From Acidobacteriota bacterium (GTDB lineage: Bacteria > Acidobacteriota > Terriglobia > Acidiferrales > UBA7541): a stretch of DNA of 46,935 bases. The DNA is taken from contig JAKBLM010000033.1 in NCBI GenBank assembly GCA_021832085.1, forward strand, positions 1-46,935, in the 5' to 3' direction. Both the position numbers and the translations under genes were made by a program. The notes below the pieces were generated by a model. That model made no database searches, was not told the origin of the DNA, and saw only the letters and a list, made by a program, of their open reading frames with translations. Positions 20,010-27,509 of the stretch are shown in pieces (position 1 is the first letter of the stretch; each line of letters begins with the position of its first letter).

Positions 20010-20762
20010 TTACAGGCGATTGATCACGCTGGCCACGCAGCCGGCGCCAAAGCCGTTGTCGATGTTCACCACCGAGACATTTGCCGCGCAGCTATTGAGC
20101 ATAGCCAGCAGAGCCGCCACGCCGCCCAGGCTTGCTCCGTAGCCTGTGCTGGTAGGCACGGCAATCACCGGCGCGCTCACCAGCCCACCGATCACGCTCG
20201 CCAACGCACCCTCCATCCCAGCCACGCAGATCACCACGCGCGCCGCGGCCAGGCGGTCGCGATGTTCGAGCAGGCGATGCAGCCCGGCGACGCCGACGTC
20301 GTAGATTGTCTCGACACGGCTGCCCATCGCTTCCACCGTCACCGCCGCCTCTTCGGCCACCGGAATGTCGCTGGTGCCGGCGGAAACCACCAGCACGAGT
20401 CCCTTGCCGCGAATCTGCTTGTCGCGCCGGATCAGAATCGTGCCCGAGAGCGGCTGAAACCGCGCCAGGCGCGAAAGCCGCCGCACCCGTTGATACATCG
20501 CGCGGTCGGCGCGCGTCACCAGGATGTTGTGCGACGAGCCGTTGTCGAGCATCCCACGGACGATTTTCGCCACCTGCTCGGCCGTCTTGCCGCGCGCGTA
20601 GACCACTTCCGGAAATCCCTGCCGCAGCGCCCGGTGGTGATCGATCTTCGCGAAGCCCAGATCCTCGAACGGCAGTTTCCTCAGCCGCGTGAGCGCCTGT
20701 TCGATTCCCGTCCGGCCACGACGCACGTCTTCGAGCAGCTTTCTCAGGTCCTGTTCGGTCAT
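20010..20762 (-). CDS. larB: LarB, nickel-pincer cofactor biosynthesis carboxylase
   Basis: The 250-residue product resembles LarB, which carboxylates and hydrolyses nicotinic acid adenine dinucleotide in the first step of the nickel-pincer nucleotide cofactor of lactate racemase-type enzymes. It has an N-terminal helical part (FEDLGFAKIDHHRALRQGFPEVVYARGKTAEQV) and a C-terminal PurE-like domain with VVSAGTSDIPVAEEAAVT, DVGVAGLHRLL, ICVAGMEGALASVIGG and VPTSTGYGASLGGVAALLAML. The GTSD and TGYG motifs separate it from true PurE. larC, larE and larA are not next to it. A methyltransferase gene is divergent, 234 bases away. Confidence 0.9.
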   Translation of the reverse strand: MTEQDLRKLLEDVRRGRTGIEQALTRLRKLPFEDLGFAKIDHHRALRQGFPEVVYARGKTAEQVAKIVRGMLDNGSSHNILVTRADRAMYQRVRRLSRLARFQPLSGTILIRRDKQIRGKGLVLVVSAGTSDIPVAEEAAVTVEAMGSRVETIYDVGVAGLHRLLEHRDRLAAARVVICVAGMEGALASVIGGLVSAPVIAVPTSTGYGASLGGVAALLAMLNSCAANVSVVNIDNGFGAGCVASVINRL

Positions 20763-20893
20763 CGGTTTCTCGCCAGATCCGCAGCCGATTCTACCATCCG
20801 GCGGCTTGACTCCCGATGCGGCCGGCCCTGACTGCCTTTGGCCGCCATCTCATGCTGTCGCGAGCGAGCAGAGAGGCAACGCTCTTCGTCGCG

Positions 20894-20926
20894 CGGTAGG
20901 GGCGGGTTTGAAACCCGCCCCTACCG
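20894..20926. repeat. 33-bp palindromic REP-like element
   Basis: Two perfectly complementary 16-base arms (CGGTAGGGGCGGGTTT and its reverse complement) are separated by one G. It sits between the divergent larB and methyltransferase genes. Its composition resembles the short palindromes at 22711-22788 and 35478-35496, so it is read as an intergenic repeat and not as an operator. Confidence 0.7.
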
Positions 20927-20959
20927 TTTCCAAGTGTGGCAGCCGGGCGAAAAGGCGGA

Positions 20960-20988
20960 TTGTCTTGGGTCCGCGTCCGGAGTATCCT
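20960..20988 (+). promoter_or_regulatory. Promoter of the methyltransferase gene, probably leaderless
   Basis: TTGTCT (20960-20965), a 17-nt spacer and TATCCT (20983-20988) lie eight nucleotides before the ATG at 20997. Transcription would begin at or next to the start codon. Confidence 0.55.
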
Positions 20989-20996
20989 CCCCGCCG

Positions 20997-21869
20997 ATGG
21001 CTTCGAACGCCCCTTCGCGCCGCGCCGCGGCAATCGCCCGCACGGCAAGCCACTGCTACAACGAAAAAGCGAAAATCCAGAACCACTACGACCTCATCAG
21101 CCCCTACTACCGCGCGCTCTGGGGCGAGCACCTGCACCACGGCTACTGGATTCGCGGGGATGAAACCAAGGAGCAGGCGCAATTGCAGCTCGTCGAGCAT
21201 TTGGCCGGGGCTGCGGGCATCCGCCCCGGCGCGAAGCTGCTCGACGTCGGCTGCGGCTTCGGCGGCAGCAGTCTGTACTTGGCCGCCCGGTACGGCGTCG
21301 AGGCCACCGGCATTACCATCTCGCCAGTGCAAGTGGAAATGGCCTCGGCAGAGGCCGCTGCACGGCGCGTTTCGGCGCAATTCCTGTTGATGGACGCCCA
21401 GGCGATGACGTTTCCGCCAGAATCGTTCGACGTCGTCTGGTCGATCGAATCGATTTCGCACTATCAACGCAAAGCGGAGTTTTTCGCCTCGGCCGCACGG
21501 CTGCTGCGTCCCGGCGGCACGTTTGCGTTGATCGATTGGTTCCGGAAGGAGGGCCTCGATCTTCGCGCCTACGAAAAATCGCTTCGCCCGATCGAGCGCG
21601 GCATGATGGTGGCGCTCGATCCGATTGCGAGTTACGAAGGGTTGCTCGAAGCGAACGGCCTGCGGGTGGCGCAACGCGAAATCCTCAACGACCGCTGCGC
21701 CAAGACGTGGGATCTTTGCCTCGACATCATCCGCAAAAAGGAGTTCTGGACGCTGGCCGCCCGGCTCGGCCCGGAATTCCTCCATTTCCTCCGCGCCTTT
21801 CGCGCCATGAAAGCCGGCTTCGCCTCCGGCAATTTCGTCTACGCCCTGCTGATCGCCCAAAAGCCTTAG
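20997..21869 (+). CDS. SAM-dependent methyltransferase (tocopherol/quinone methyltransferase-like)
   Basis: The 290-residue product is a class I methyltransferase with the SAM loop LLDVGCGFGGSSLYLAARYGVEATGITIS, a post-I region FLLMDAQAMTFPPESFDVVWSIESISHY and LRPGGTFALIDWF. The start YDLISPYYRALWGEHLHHGYW and the whole layout resemble gamma-tocopherol and related C- or O-methyltransferases. Because ubiX, a ubiA-type prenyltransferase and mqnE follow on the same strand, it may act on a quinone, but it is not a typical UbiE/MenG and this remains a guess. The ATG at 20997 is supported by a promoter eight nucleotides upstream. The part of the frame before it (from 20838) runs through the palindromic repeat and is not coding. 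Confidence 0.75.
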   Translation: MASNAPSRRAAAIARTASHCYNEKAKIQNHYDLISPYYRALWGEHLHHGYWIRGDETKEQAQLQLVEHLAGAAGIRPGAKLLDVGCGFGGSSLYLAARYGVEATGITISPVQVEMASAEAAARRVSAQFLLMDAQAMTFPPESFDVVWSIESISHYQRKAEFFASAARLLRPGGTFALIDWFRKEGLDLRAYEKSLRPIERGMMVALDPIASYEGLLEANGLRVAQREILNDRCAKTWDLCLDIIRKKEFWTLAARLGPEFLHFLRAFRAMKAGFASGNFVYALLIAQKP

Positions 21870-22004
21870 CCGCCCGCTTGTGAACCGATGTCGATTGGGG
21901 TCAGGCCTCCGCATTCGCCTTTTGCCCACCTTTTGTCCCGCTTGACAGCCCGCTCGGCGGCAGGCTATCAGTTGTCAGCTTTCCCCCGGAGCGCGCAAGC
22001 GCCC

Positions 22005-22039
22005 GAATCACGGGCCACGAAACACGAGACACGAACCAC
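22005..22039 (+). repeat. Five tandem heptamers GRRNCAC ahead of ubiX
   Basis: GAATCAC, GGGCCAC, GAAACAC, GAGACAC and GAACCAC follow each other without gaps and end one base before the ubiX ATG at 22041. Related CACGAATCACG pieces occur near 34448-34463 and 35577-35595. This is an imperfect tandem repeat of unknown role. Confidence 0.65.
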
Positions 22040-22040
22040 G

Positions 22041-22658
22041 ATGCCTGGAAAAACCATCGTCGTCGGCGTTACCGGAGCGAGCGGCGCGGCCTATGCCCGC
22101 AAGCTGCTCGAGCTGCTCGAAGCTGACGAGCGCGTCGGGCGCGTGCATCTGGTGATCAGCGAAGCGGGGCAGCGGCTTGTCGCGATGGAGTTGGGCATCG
22201 TCGCGCCGGAGCTCAAGCGCCTGCCCGAATTGCTTGTTCCCGGCGCAAAGAAGATCGATCTGCTGCCGAACAAGGACATTGGCGCCGCGATCGCCTCGGG
22301 CAGCTATCCCGTGGACGGGATGGTTGTGGCGCCGTGCACCACCGGCGCGCTCGCTTCCATCGCTTCCGGCATGAGCGACGACCTGATTGCGCGCGCGGCC
22401 GACGTCTGCCTGAAGGAACGGCGGCGGCTCGTCCTTTGCGTGCGCGAGACACCGCTCAGCCGCGTCCACCTGGAAAACATGCTGCGCGCGGAAGCCGCCG
22501 GAGCCGTGATCATGCCCGCCGTCCCGGCCTTCTATTTCGCGCCAAAGTCGATCGACGACCTGGTGACGCAATACGTCTGCCGCGTCCTCGATCATCTGGA
22601 CCTGCCGCAGCCCCAGGAATACCGCTGGATGGGCGCGGCCAAAAAGGAGAAACCGTAG
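22041..22658 (+). CDS. ubiX: UbiX-type flavin prenyltransferase
   Basis: The 205-residue product attaches a dimethylallyl group to FMN, giving the prenyl-FMN cofactor used by UbiD-family decarboxylases. It has TIVVGVTGASGAAYARKLLELL, HLVISEAGQRLVAMELG, the segment PVDGMVVAPCTTGALASIASGMSDDLI, ERRRLVLCVRETPLSRVHLENML and the late PAFYFAPKSIDDLVTQYVCRVLDHL. In a futalosine menaquinone organism it would supply prenyl-FMN to the UbiD-like MqnL; that partner is not in the window. The ATG at 22041 starts the conserved domain but has a heptamer repeat and not a ribosome binding site just upstream. Confidence 0.93.
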   Translation: MPGKTIVVGVTGASGAAYARKLLELLEADERVGRVHLVISEAGQRLVAMELGIVAPELKRLPELLVPGAKKIDLLPNKDIGAAIASGSYPVDGMVVAPCTTGALASIASGMSDDLIARAADVCLKERRRLVLCVRETPLSRVHLENMLRAEAAGAVIMPAVPAFYFAPKSIDDLVTQYVCRVLDHLDLPQPQEYRWMGAAKKEKP

Positions 22659-22710
22659 CCGTGCCGCCCGCGCCAGCTAACGTTTTGTGGGACGGTTTAT
22701 GTGCCGGTTT

Positions 22711-22788
22711 GTGTAGTGCCGCCCTTCAGGGCGGCACTTCGCTGCGTCTACCCAAGAAGACTGGCGGGCTGAAGCCCGCCGCTACACA
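22711..22788. repeat. REPIN-like pair of inverted palindromes
   Basis: The first hairpin has arms AGTGCCGCCC / GGGCGGCACT with loop TTCA (22715-22738). The second has arms GGCGGGC / GCCCGCC with loop TGAA (22763-22780), the reverse complement of the first loop. The ends GTGTAG (22711-22716) and CTACAC (22782-22787) are also complementary. This fits two REP units in opposite orientation between ubiX and the prenyltransferase gene. Confidence 0.65.
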
Positions 22789-22888
22789 GAGACGGCTCGC
22801 CGATACACAACCACAATCTCCTGTTCTTCGAGCGGCCCATGGATCATCCGGGCCAACCGAGCACGACGTGTAAAGGTTTTCGATAGCC

Positions 22889-23779
22889 ATGCTTCGCCGC
22901 ATCCGCACCGTGCTCGAGATGATCAAGTTCGAGCACTCCATCTTCGCTTTGCCCTACGCGCTGGTAGCAGCCCTGCTGGCCGCGCGCACCGAGGGCCCGG
23001 CGGGCGGCTGGCCCGCGGCCGGCCGGCTGGCCTGGCAGCTTTGCTGGATCGTGGTGGCGATGGTGGGTGCGCGCTCGGCGGCAATGACGATGAACCGCAT
23101 CGCCGATCTCCACTACGACCGCTTGAATCCGCGCACGAAAAACCGCGCGCTGGTCACGGGGCAGTTGTCGGCGGCATTCGCCTGGATCTTCACGCTGGTC
23201 AGCTCGGGGGTGCTGGTGCTGGCGGCCTGGGAACTGAATCCGCTGGTCTTACATCTCTCGCCGATAGCGCTCGCCCTGCTCTTCCTTTATTCCTATACGA
23301 AGCGTTTCACCCTCTGGTCCCACCTGGTGCTCGGCCTGTGCCTGGGCATATCGCCGGTCGCCGCCTGGATCGCCATACGCGGCGCGTTCGATTGGCGCAT
23401 GCTGCTGCTCTGCGCCGCGGTTACGCTGTGGGTGGCCGGCTTCGACGTGCTCTACGCCTGCCAGGATGTCGACTTCGACCGCGAAGTCGGCCTGCATTCG
23501 ATTCCGCGGCGGCTGGGCATTCGCCGTTCGCTCGTCGTCGCTCGGTTGCTGCACGTCGGCATGATTTTGCTGCTGGTCTGGCTGGCGGCGAGTTTCCATC
23601 TGAGCTGGCCCGCGTGGGCGGGCATCGTGGTGGTTGCCGCATTGCTTTCCTGGGAGCATCGCCTGGTGCGCCCCGACGACCTGAGCAAGATCAATGCTGC
23701 ATTCTTCACGATGAACGGCTATATTAGTGTTTTGTTCCTGCTCTTCTGGGGCGCGGCGGTCTGCTTCGGCCGGCCCTGA
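22889..23779 (+). CDS. mqnP: UbiA-family prenyltransferase, probably MqnP
   Basis: The 296-residue product is an integral membrane prenyltransferase with about eight or nine helices. The two Asp-rich active-site motifs are NRIADLHYDRLNPRTKNR (near residue 70) and YACQDVDFDREVGLHSIPRRLG (near 190), which bind the magnesium-diphosphate of the polyprenyl donor. The start MIKFEHSIFALPYALVAALLAA is characteristic of the UbiA branch found with UbiX in futalosine-pathway bacteria. mqnE follows 138 bases later, so it most likely attaches the side chain to the dihydroxynaphthoate ring (MqnP role). A ubiquinone-type UbiA cannot be excluded by sequence alone. Confidence 0.88.
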   Translation: MLRRIRTVLEMIKFEHSIFALPYALVAALLAARTEGPAGGWPAAGRLAWQLCWIVVAMVGARSAAMTMNRIADLHYDRLNPRTKNRALVTGQLSAAFAWIFTLVSSGVLVLAAWELNPLVLHLSPIALALLFLYSYTKRFTLWSHLVLGLCLGISPVAAWIAIRGAFDWRMLLLCAAVTLWVAGFDVLYACQDVDFDREVGLHSIPRRLGIRRSLVVARLLHVGMILLLVWLAASFHLSWPAWAGIVVVAALLSWEHRLVRPDDLSKINAAFFTMNGYISVLFLLFWGAAVCFGRP

Positions 23780-23917
23780 GGACGGCGCGGGACAAGGGCG
23801 GCTCTCGAAATGGCGCGGCTTTTTCAGCCGTGCCGCCAGCTCGGATCAGGCAAGCAGCTTCCGCCGCTGGGGATTCCGCTGCCCTTCGCCCGCTTACGGG
23901 GAACCTGCGAAAAGATT

Positions 23918-25066
23918 ATGGCTGAACTCACCATTTCCGATTCCCGGCTTGAGCCGATCGCGCAAAAGGTGCTCGCCGGCGAGCGCCTCTCGTTCGACGA
24001 AGGCGTCACGCTTTTCCGCACCCACGACCTGCTGGCCGTCGGTTGGCTCGCCAATTTTGTTCGCGAAAAGCGCCACGGCGACATCTGCTATTTCAACGTT
24101 AATCGCCACATCAATCCGACGAACGTCTGCGTGGCCCATTGCCGGCTCTGCGCGTTCGGCCGCTCGCCCGACGCGCCCGGCGCCTACACCTACGCGCTCG
24201 AAGAGATTTATCAGCGCGCTGCGCAGGGCGTGTCCGAAGGCGCCACGGAAATCCACATCGTTGGTGGCCTGCACCCGACGCTCACCTTCGATCACTACCT
24301 CGAGATGATTCGCGGGCTCAAGCAGCGCTTCCCGCAGGTGCACCTGAAGGCGCTGACGATGGTCGAGATCGGCTATTTCTCGCGCATCACCAAGCTCACG
24401 CCGCGTGAGGTGCTGCTGCGGCTCAAGGAAGCGGGCGTCGATTCGATGCCCGGCGGCGGCGCTGAGATTTTCAATCCGCGCGTGCGCAAGGTAATCTGCG
24501 ACCACAAGACCAGCGGCCGGCTCTGGCTCGATATCGCCCGCACCGCGCATCAGATTGGCCTGCGCACCAACGCGACCATGCTCTACGGCCACATCGAAAC
24601 GCACGAGGAGCGCGTCGAGCACCTGCTCCAGCTGCGCGAGCTGCAGGACGAAACCGGCGGCTTCGTCACCTTCATTCCGCTCGCCTTCCATCCGGAAAAC
24701 ACCGCGCTGGCGCATCTGCCGAAACCGACTGGCATCGATGACCTGAAGCTGATCGCCGTCTCGCGGTTGCTGCTCGACAATTTCGACCACATCAAGGCTT
24801 ACTGGATCATGCTCACCCCTCCAGTGGCCCAGATCGCGCTGCGCTTCGGTGCCGACGATATTGATGGCACGGTGATCGAAGAGAAGATCTATCACGACGC
24901 CGGAGCCACCACCCCGCAGCACATGACCCGTGCCGCGCTCGAGCGCCTGATCCGCGCCGCCGGCCGCGTCCCCTTCGAGCGCGACACGCTCTATCGCCCG
25001 GTCGATCGCTCGAAGTTACCGCCCGTCGCCGTCCGCCCCGACGTCACCATCAGCCTCAACGTCTGA
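23918..25066 (+). CDS. mqnE: Aminofutalosine synthase MqnE (radical SAM)
   Basis: The 382-residue product joins the chorismate-derived enolpyruvyl benzoate to SAM, giving aminofutalosine in the menaquinone route that avoids MenF-MenD. The radical SAM cluster motif is CVAHCRLC (Cys 71, 75 and 78), set in HINPTNVC...AFGRSPD. It is followed by EIHIVGGLHPTLTFDHYLEMIRGLK, SMPGGGAEIFNPRVRKVICDHKTSGRLWLDIARTAH in pieces, and the motif TNATMLYGHIETHEERVEHL. MqnC is close in sequence, but the length and start favour MqnE. The ATG at 23918 opens the conserved region; the longer frame from 23810 has no homology. mqnA, mqnB, mqnC and mqnD are not in the window. Confidence 0.93.
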   Translation: MAELTISDSRLEPIAQKVLAGERLSFDEGVTLFRTHDLLAVGWLANFVREKRHGDICYFNVNRHINPTNVCVAHCRLCAFGRSPDAPGAYTYALEEIYQRAAQGVSEGATEIHIVGGLHPTLTFDHYLEMIRGLKQRFPQVHLKALTMVEIGYFSRITKLTPREVLLRLKEAGVDSMPGGGAEIFNPRVRKVICDHKTSGRLWLDIARTAHQIGLRTNATMLYGHIETHEERVEHLLQLRELQDETGGFVTFIPLAFHPENTALAHLPKPTGIDDLKLIAVSRLLLDNFDHIKAYWIMLTPPVAQIALRFGADDIDGTVIEEKIYHDAGATTPQHMTRAALERLIRAAGRVPFERDTLYRPVDRSKLPPVAVRPDVTISLNV

Positions 25067-25262
25067 TCCGGCGCGGACGCTCGCCTCTGCGTTCGCTTTG
25101 GTAGCCACGGTCGACGTTTTTTTCGGTCGTGGGCCTTTGCGCCATAACCACCCGGTCCTGACCCAGTTTCCCTGTCCCTTGCCCGAGACGGGCAGCTTGC
25201 CCGACACCCTCGTGTTCCCCCGGTACCCTCTTGGCGCGCCCGCCGTTTCATGCGATGCTGAC

Positions 25263-25268
25263 TACAAT
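25263..25268 (+). promoter_or_regulatory. -10 box of a probable leaderless promoter for prmC
   Basis: TACAAT lies seven nucleotides before the ATG at 25276, with no ribosome binding site between. No -35 with normal spacing is clear. Confidence 0.45.
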
Positions 25269-25275
25269 TGGTGCC

Positions 25276-26130
25276 ATGAACCTCCGCGAAGCGTTGAAAC
25301 AAGGTGTTCACGATCTGCGCGCGGCGAATGTCCCCTCGTCCACGCTGGCGGCCGAGTTGCTGCTGATGCACATCGTTGGCGGGAGCCGCGCGTGGCTCTA
25401 CGCCCACATCGACGATCCTTTTGATTCATCAGCCGCCGAGCGGTACCGCGACCTGATTTGCCAGCGTGCCGCAGGCACGCCGACGCAATATCTCACCGGC
25501 CATCAGGAATTCTGGGGATTCGACCTGGAAGTCACGGCCGACGTGCTGATTCCACGGCCGGAAACCGAGCACGTGGTCGAAGTCGCTCTCGCGCGTCTCG
25601 GGCAGCACCGTTCCTTCCAGCCGCTCCGGCTCGCCGACGTCGGCACTGGCTCCGGCTGCCTGGCTATCGCGCTGGCGAAGGAATTGCCCGCGGCGCGCAT
25701 CTACGCGACTGATATTTCCCCCCGAGCGCTAGCCGTCGCTCGCCGCAACGCCGCCCGCCACGACGTGACTGAGCGCATCGTCTTTCTCGAAACGCCGCTG
25801 CTCGCCGGCTTTCCGCCGCGCTCGCTCGACGTGGTGGTGAGCAACCCTCCCTACGTCGCTTGCAAGGACCTGGCCTCGCTGCCTCGCGAAGTGCGCGAGC
25901 ACGAGCCGCAGGTGGCCCTCTTTGCCGGTGAGGAAGGCATGGCCGTCTATCCGCCGCTGATAGCCGAAGCGGCCGAACGCCTGGTGGTCGGCGGCCTGCT
26001 GGTTGTGGAACTCGGCTACGACGTGAGCGAGCGAGTCGAGGCCCTGCTCGACGCCGCCGATTGGCACGAAATCCGCATCACCAACGATCTGGCCGGCATC
26101 CCGCGCGTCCTCGCCGCCGACCGCCTCTAG
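25276..26130 (+). CDS. prmC: Release factor glutamine N5-methyltransferase
   Basis: The 284-residue product methylates the Gln of the GGQ motif in peptide chain release factors, raising termination efficiency. The N-terminal helical domain (NLREALKQGVHDLRAANV to GTPTQYLTGHQEFWGFDLEV) is typical. The SAM-binding part shows VLIPRPETEHVVEVAL, LADVGTGSGCLAIALAKE and the substrate motif VVSNPPYVA. The protein ends as expected, with VVELGYDVSERVEALL. The ATG at 25276 is chosen for its position seven bases after a TACAAT box; ATG 25255 in the same frame is possible but less fitting. prfA, its usual neighbour, is absent here. Confidence 0.94.
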   Translation: MNLREALKQGVHDLRAANVPSSTLAAELLLMHIVGGSRAWLYAHIDDPFDSSAAERYRDLICQRAAGTPTQYLTGHQEFWGFDLEVTADVLIPRPETEHVVEVALARLGQHRSFQPLRLADVGTGSGCLAIALAKELPAARIYATDISPRALAVARRNAARHDVTERIVFLETPLLAGFPPRSLDVVVSNPPYVACKDLASLPREVREHEPQVALFAGEEGMAVYPPLIAEAAERLVVGGLLVVELGYDVSERVEALLDAADWHEIRITNDLAGIPRVLAADRL

Positions 26131-26226
26131 CCCGCTTCCCATCCCGGCCCTACGCGCACAGGCGGAAGCGGATACTACACCTCGCGCGCAAAGAATCGGG
26201 ATCCGCGTGGCCGTCTCGCTTCCCTC

Positions 26227-26232
26227 TATAAT
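26227..26232 (+). promoter_or_regulatory. Consensus -10 box of dinB
   Basis: TATAAT lies 21 bases before the dinB ATG. It predicts a start site near 26239 and a leader of about 15 bases. No clear -35 or Shine-Dalgarno is seen, and no LexA-type box was recognised. Confidence 0.45.
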
Positions 26233-26253
26233 TGACTGCGCCGCATACCTGCC

Positions 26254-27474
26254 ATGCCCAAGCTCGCGCAGTTTCGCGCCACCAACGCGCCGCCGCCGGC
26301 TTCCTTTGCGACGCGCATTCTCCACGTCGATATGGACGCGTTCTTTGTGTCCGTCGAACTGCTCGAACGGCCCGAGCTGCGGGGCAAGCCGGTGGTGGTC
26401 GGTGGCCGGCGCGATCAGCGCGGAGTGGTTTCGGCGGCCAGCTACGAAGCGCGGAAATTCGGGATCCAGTCTGCGCTGCCGCTGCGCACGGCGGCGCGGC
26501 TTTGCCCTGCTGCCGTGTTCCTGCCGGTGCGGCACGATCTCTACGTCGAATACAGCGACCGGATCGCCGCGATCCTCGAGCGCTATTCCCCGATCGTCGA
26601 GATGGCGTCGATCGACGAGGCCTATATCGACCTGGCCGGGACCGAGCGCCTGCACGGCCCGCCGCTGGCCGCGGCGCAAAAACTCCACGATGCCGTGCGC
26701 CGTGAGACCGGCCTGCCCTGCTCGCTCGGCCTTGCCTCGACGCGCCTTGTAGCCAAGGTCGCCTCGGACCAGGCCAAGCCGCACGGCCTGCTGTGGGTGC
26801 CGGAGGGTGCAGAGCAATCGTTCCTCGCGCCGCTCGACGTGCGCCGCATTCCCGGCATCGGCAAGGTCACCGAAGCCGCGCTGAAATCGCTCGGCATCGG
26901 GAGCGTCGGCCAGCTTGCCGCGCTGCCGGCCGAGCAGCTCGAGCGCGTTTTCGGCCAGTGGGGCGCGGCGCTCTACCGCAAGGCGCGCGGCCAGGACGCC
27001 TACGAGTTCGTCATCGACGCCGAACCGAAATCGATCTCGCACAATCGCACCTTCGATACCGATACGGTCGACAGTGAGCTGCTCGGCTCGACGCTGAGCT
27101 GGCTTTGCCAGAAAGCGGGCAAGCGCCTGCGCGACGCCGGCCTTTGGGGGCGCACCGTCACGCTGACGCTTCGCTACGCCGGGTTCACCACCGTCACGCG
27201 CGCGAAAACGCTCCGCGAGCCGTCGAATCTCGATGCCGTTTTCCTCGCCGAGTTGCGCGCGCTCTTCGCTGCCCATTGGACCGGCAAGCCGCTGCGCCTG
27301 GTCGGCGTCGCTCTCACCGGTTTCACCCACGGCCCCGGCCAGATGGGCCTGCTCGACGCTGGGCGCAGCGAAAAGCGTGAGCGGCTGGCCCGCGCCGCCG
27401 ACCGGCTGCGTGACCGCTACGGCTTTGGCAAGATCCGGCTCGGCAGCTCGCTCGACGGCGATGAGGAAGACTGA
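26254..27474 (+). CDS. dinB: DNA polymerase IV (Y-family translesion polymerase)
   Basis: The 406-residue product copies past damaged bases with low fidelity. The palm motifs are ILHVDMDAFFVSVELLE (first catalytic Asp), VVVGGRRDQRGVVSAASYEARKFGIQSALP and MASIDEAYIDLAG (catalytic Asp-Glu). The thumb contains DVRRIPGIGKVTEAALKSLGIGSVGQLA, and the little finger starts near SISHNRTF. The C-terminus lacks a clear beta-clamp motif of the usual QL(S/D)LF form. The length is slightly above the 350-400 typical of the family. A consensus TATAAT lies just upstream. It follows prmC on the same strand after 123 bases. Confidence 0.95.
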   Translation: MPKLAQFRATNAPPPASFATRILHVDMDAFFVSVELLERPELRGKPVVVGGRRDQRGVVSAASYEARKFGIQSALPLRTAARLCPAAVFLPVRHDLYVEYSDRIAAILERYSPIVEMASIDEAYIDLAGTERLHGPPLAAAQKLHDAVRRETGLPCSLGLASTRLVAKVASDQAKPHGLLWVPEGAEQSFLAPLDVRRIPGIGKVTEAALKSLGIGSVGQLAALPAEQLERVFGQWGAALYRKARGQDAYEFVIDAEPKSISHNRTFDTDTVDSELLGSTLSWLCQKAGKRLRDAGLWGRTVTLTLRYAGFTTVTRAKTLREPSNLDAVFLAELRALFAAHWTGKPLRLVGVALTGFTHGPGQMGLLDAGRSEKRERLARAADRLRDRYGFGKIRLGSSLDGDEED

Positions 27475-27496
27475 GCGGCCTGCGAGCCGCACCGGG

Positions 27497-27502
27497 TATA
27501 AT
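27497..27502 (+). promoter_or_regulatory. -10 box of a probable leaderless promoter for the RsbU-like gene
   Basis: A perfect TATAAT lies seven nucleotides before the ATG at 27510 and only 22 bases after the dinB stop. No ribosome binding site of normal strength fits between. Confidence 0.5.
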
Positions 27503-27509
27503 CCAGGAA

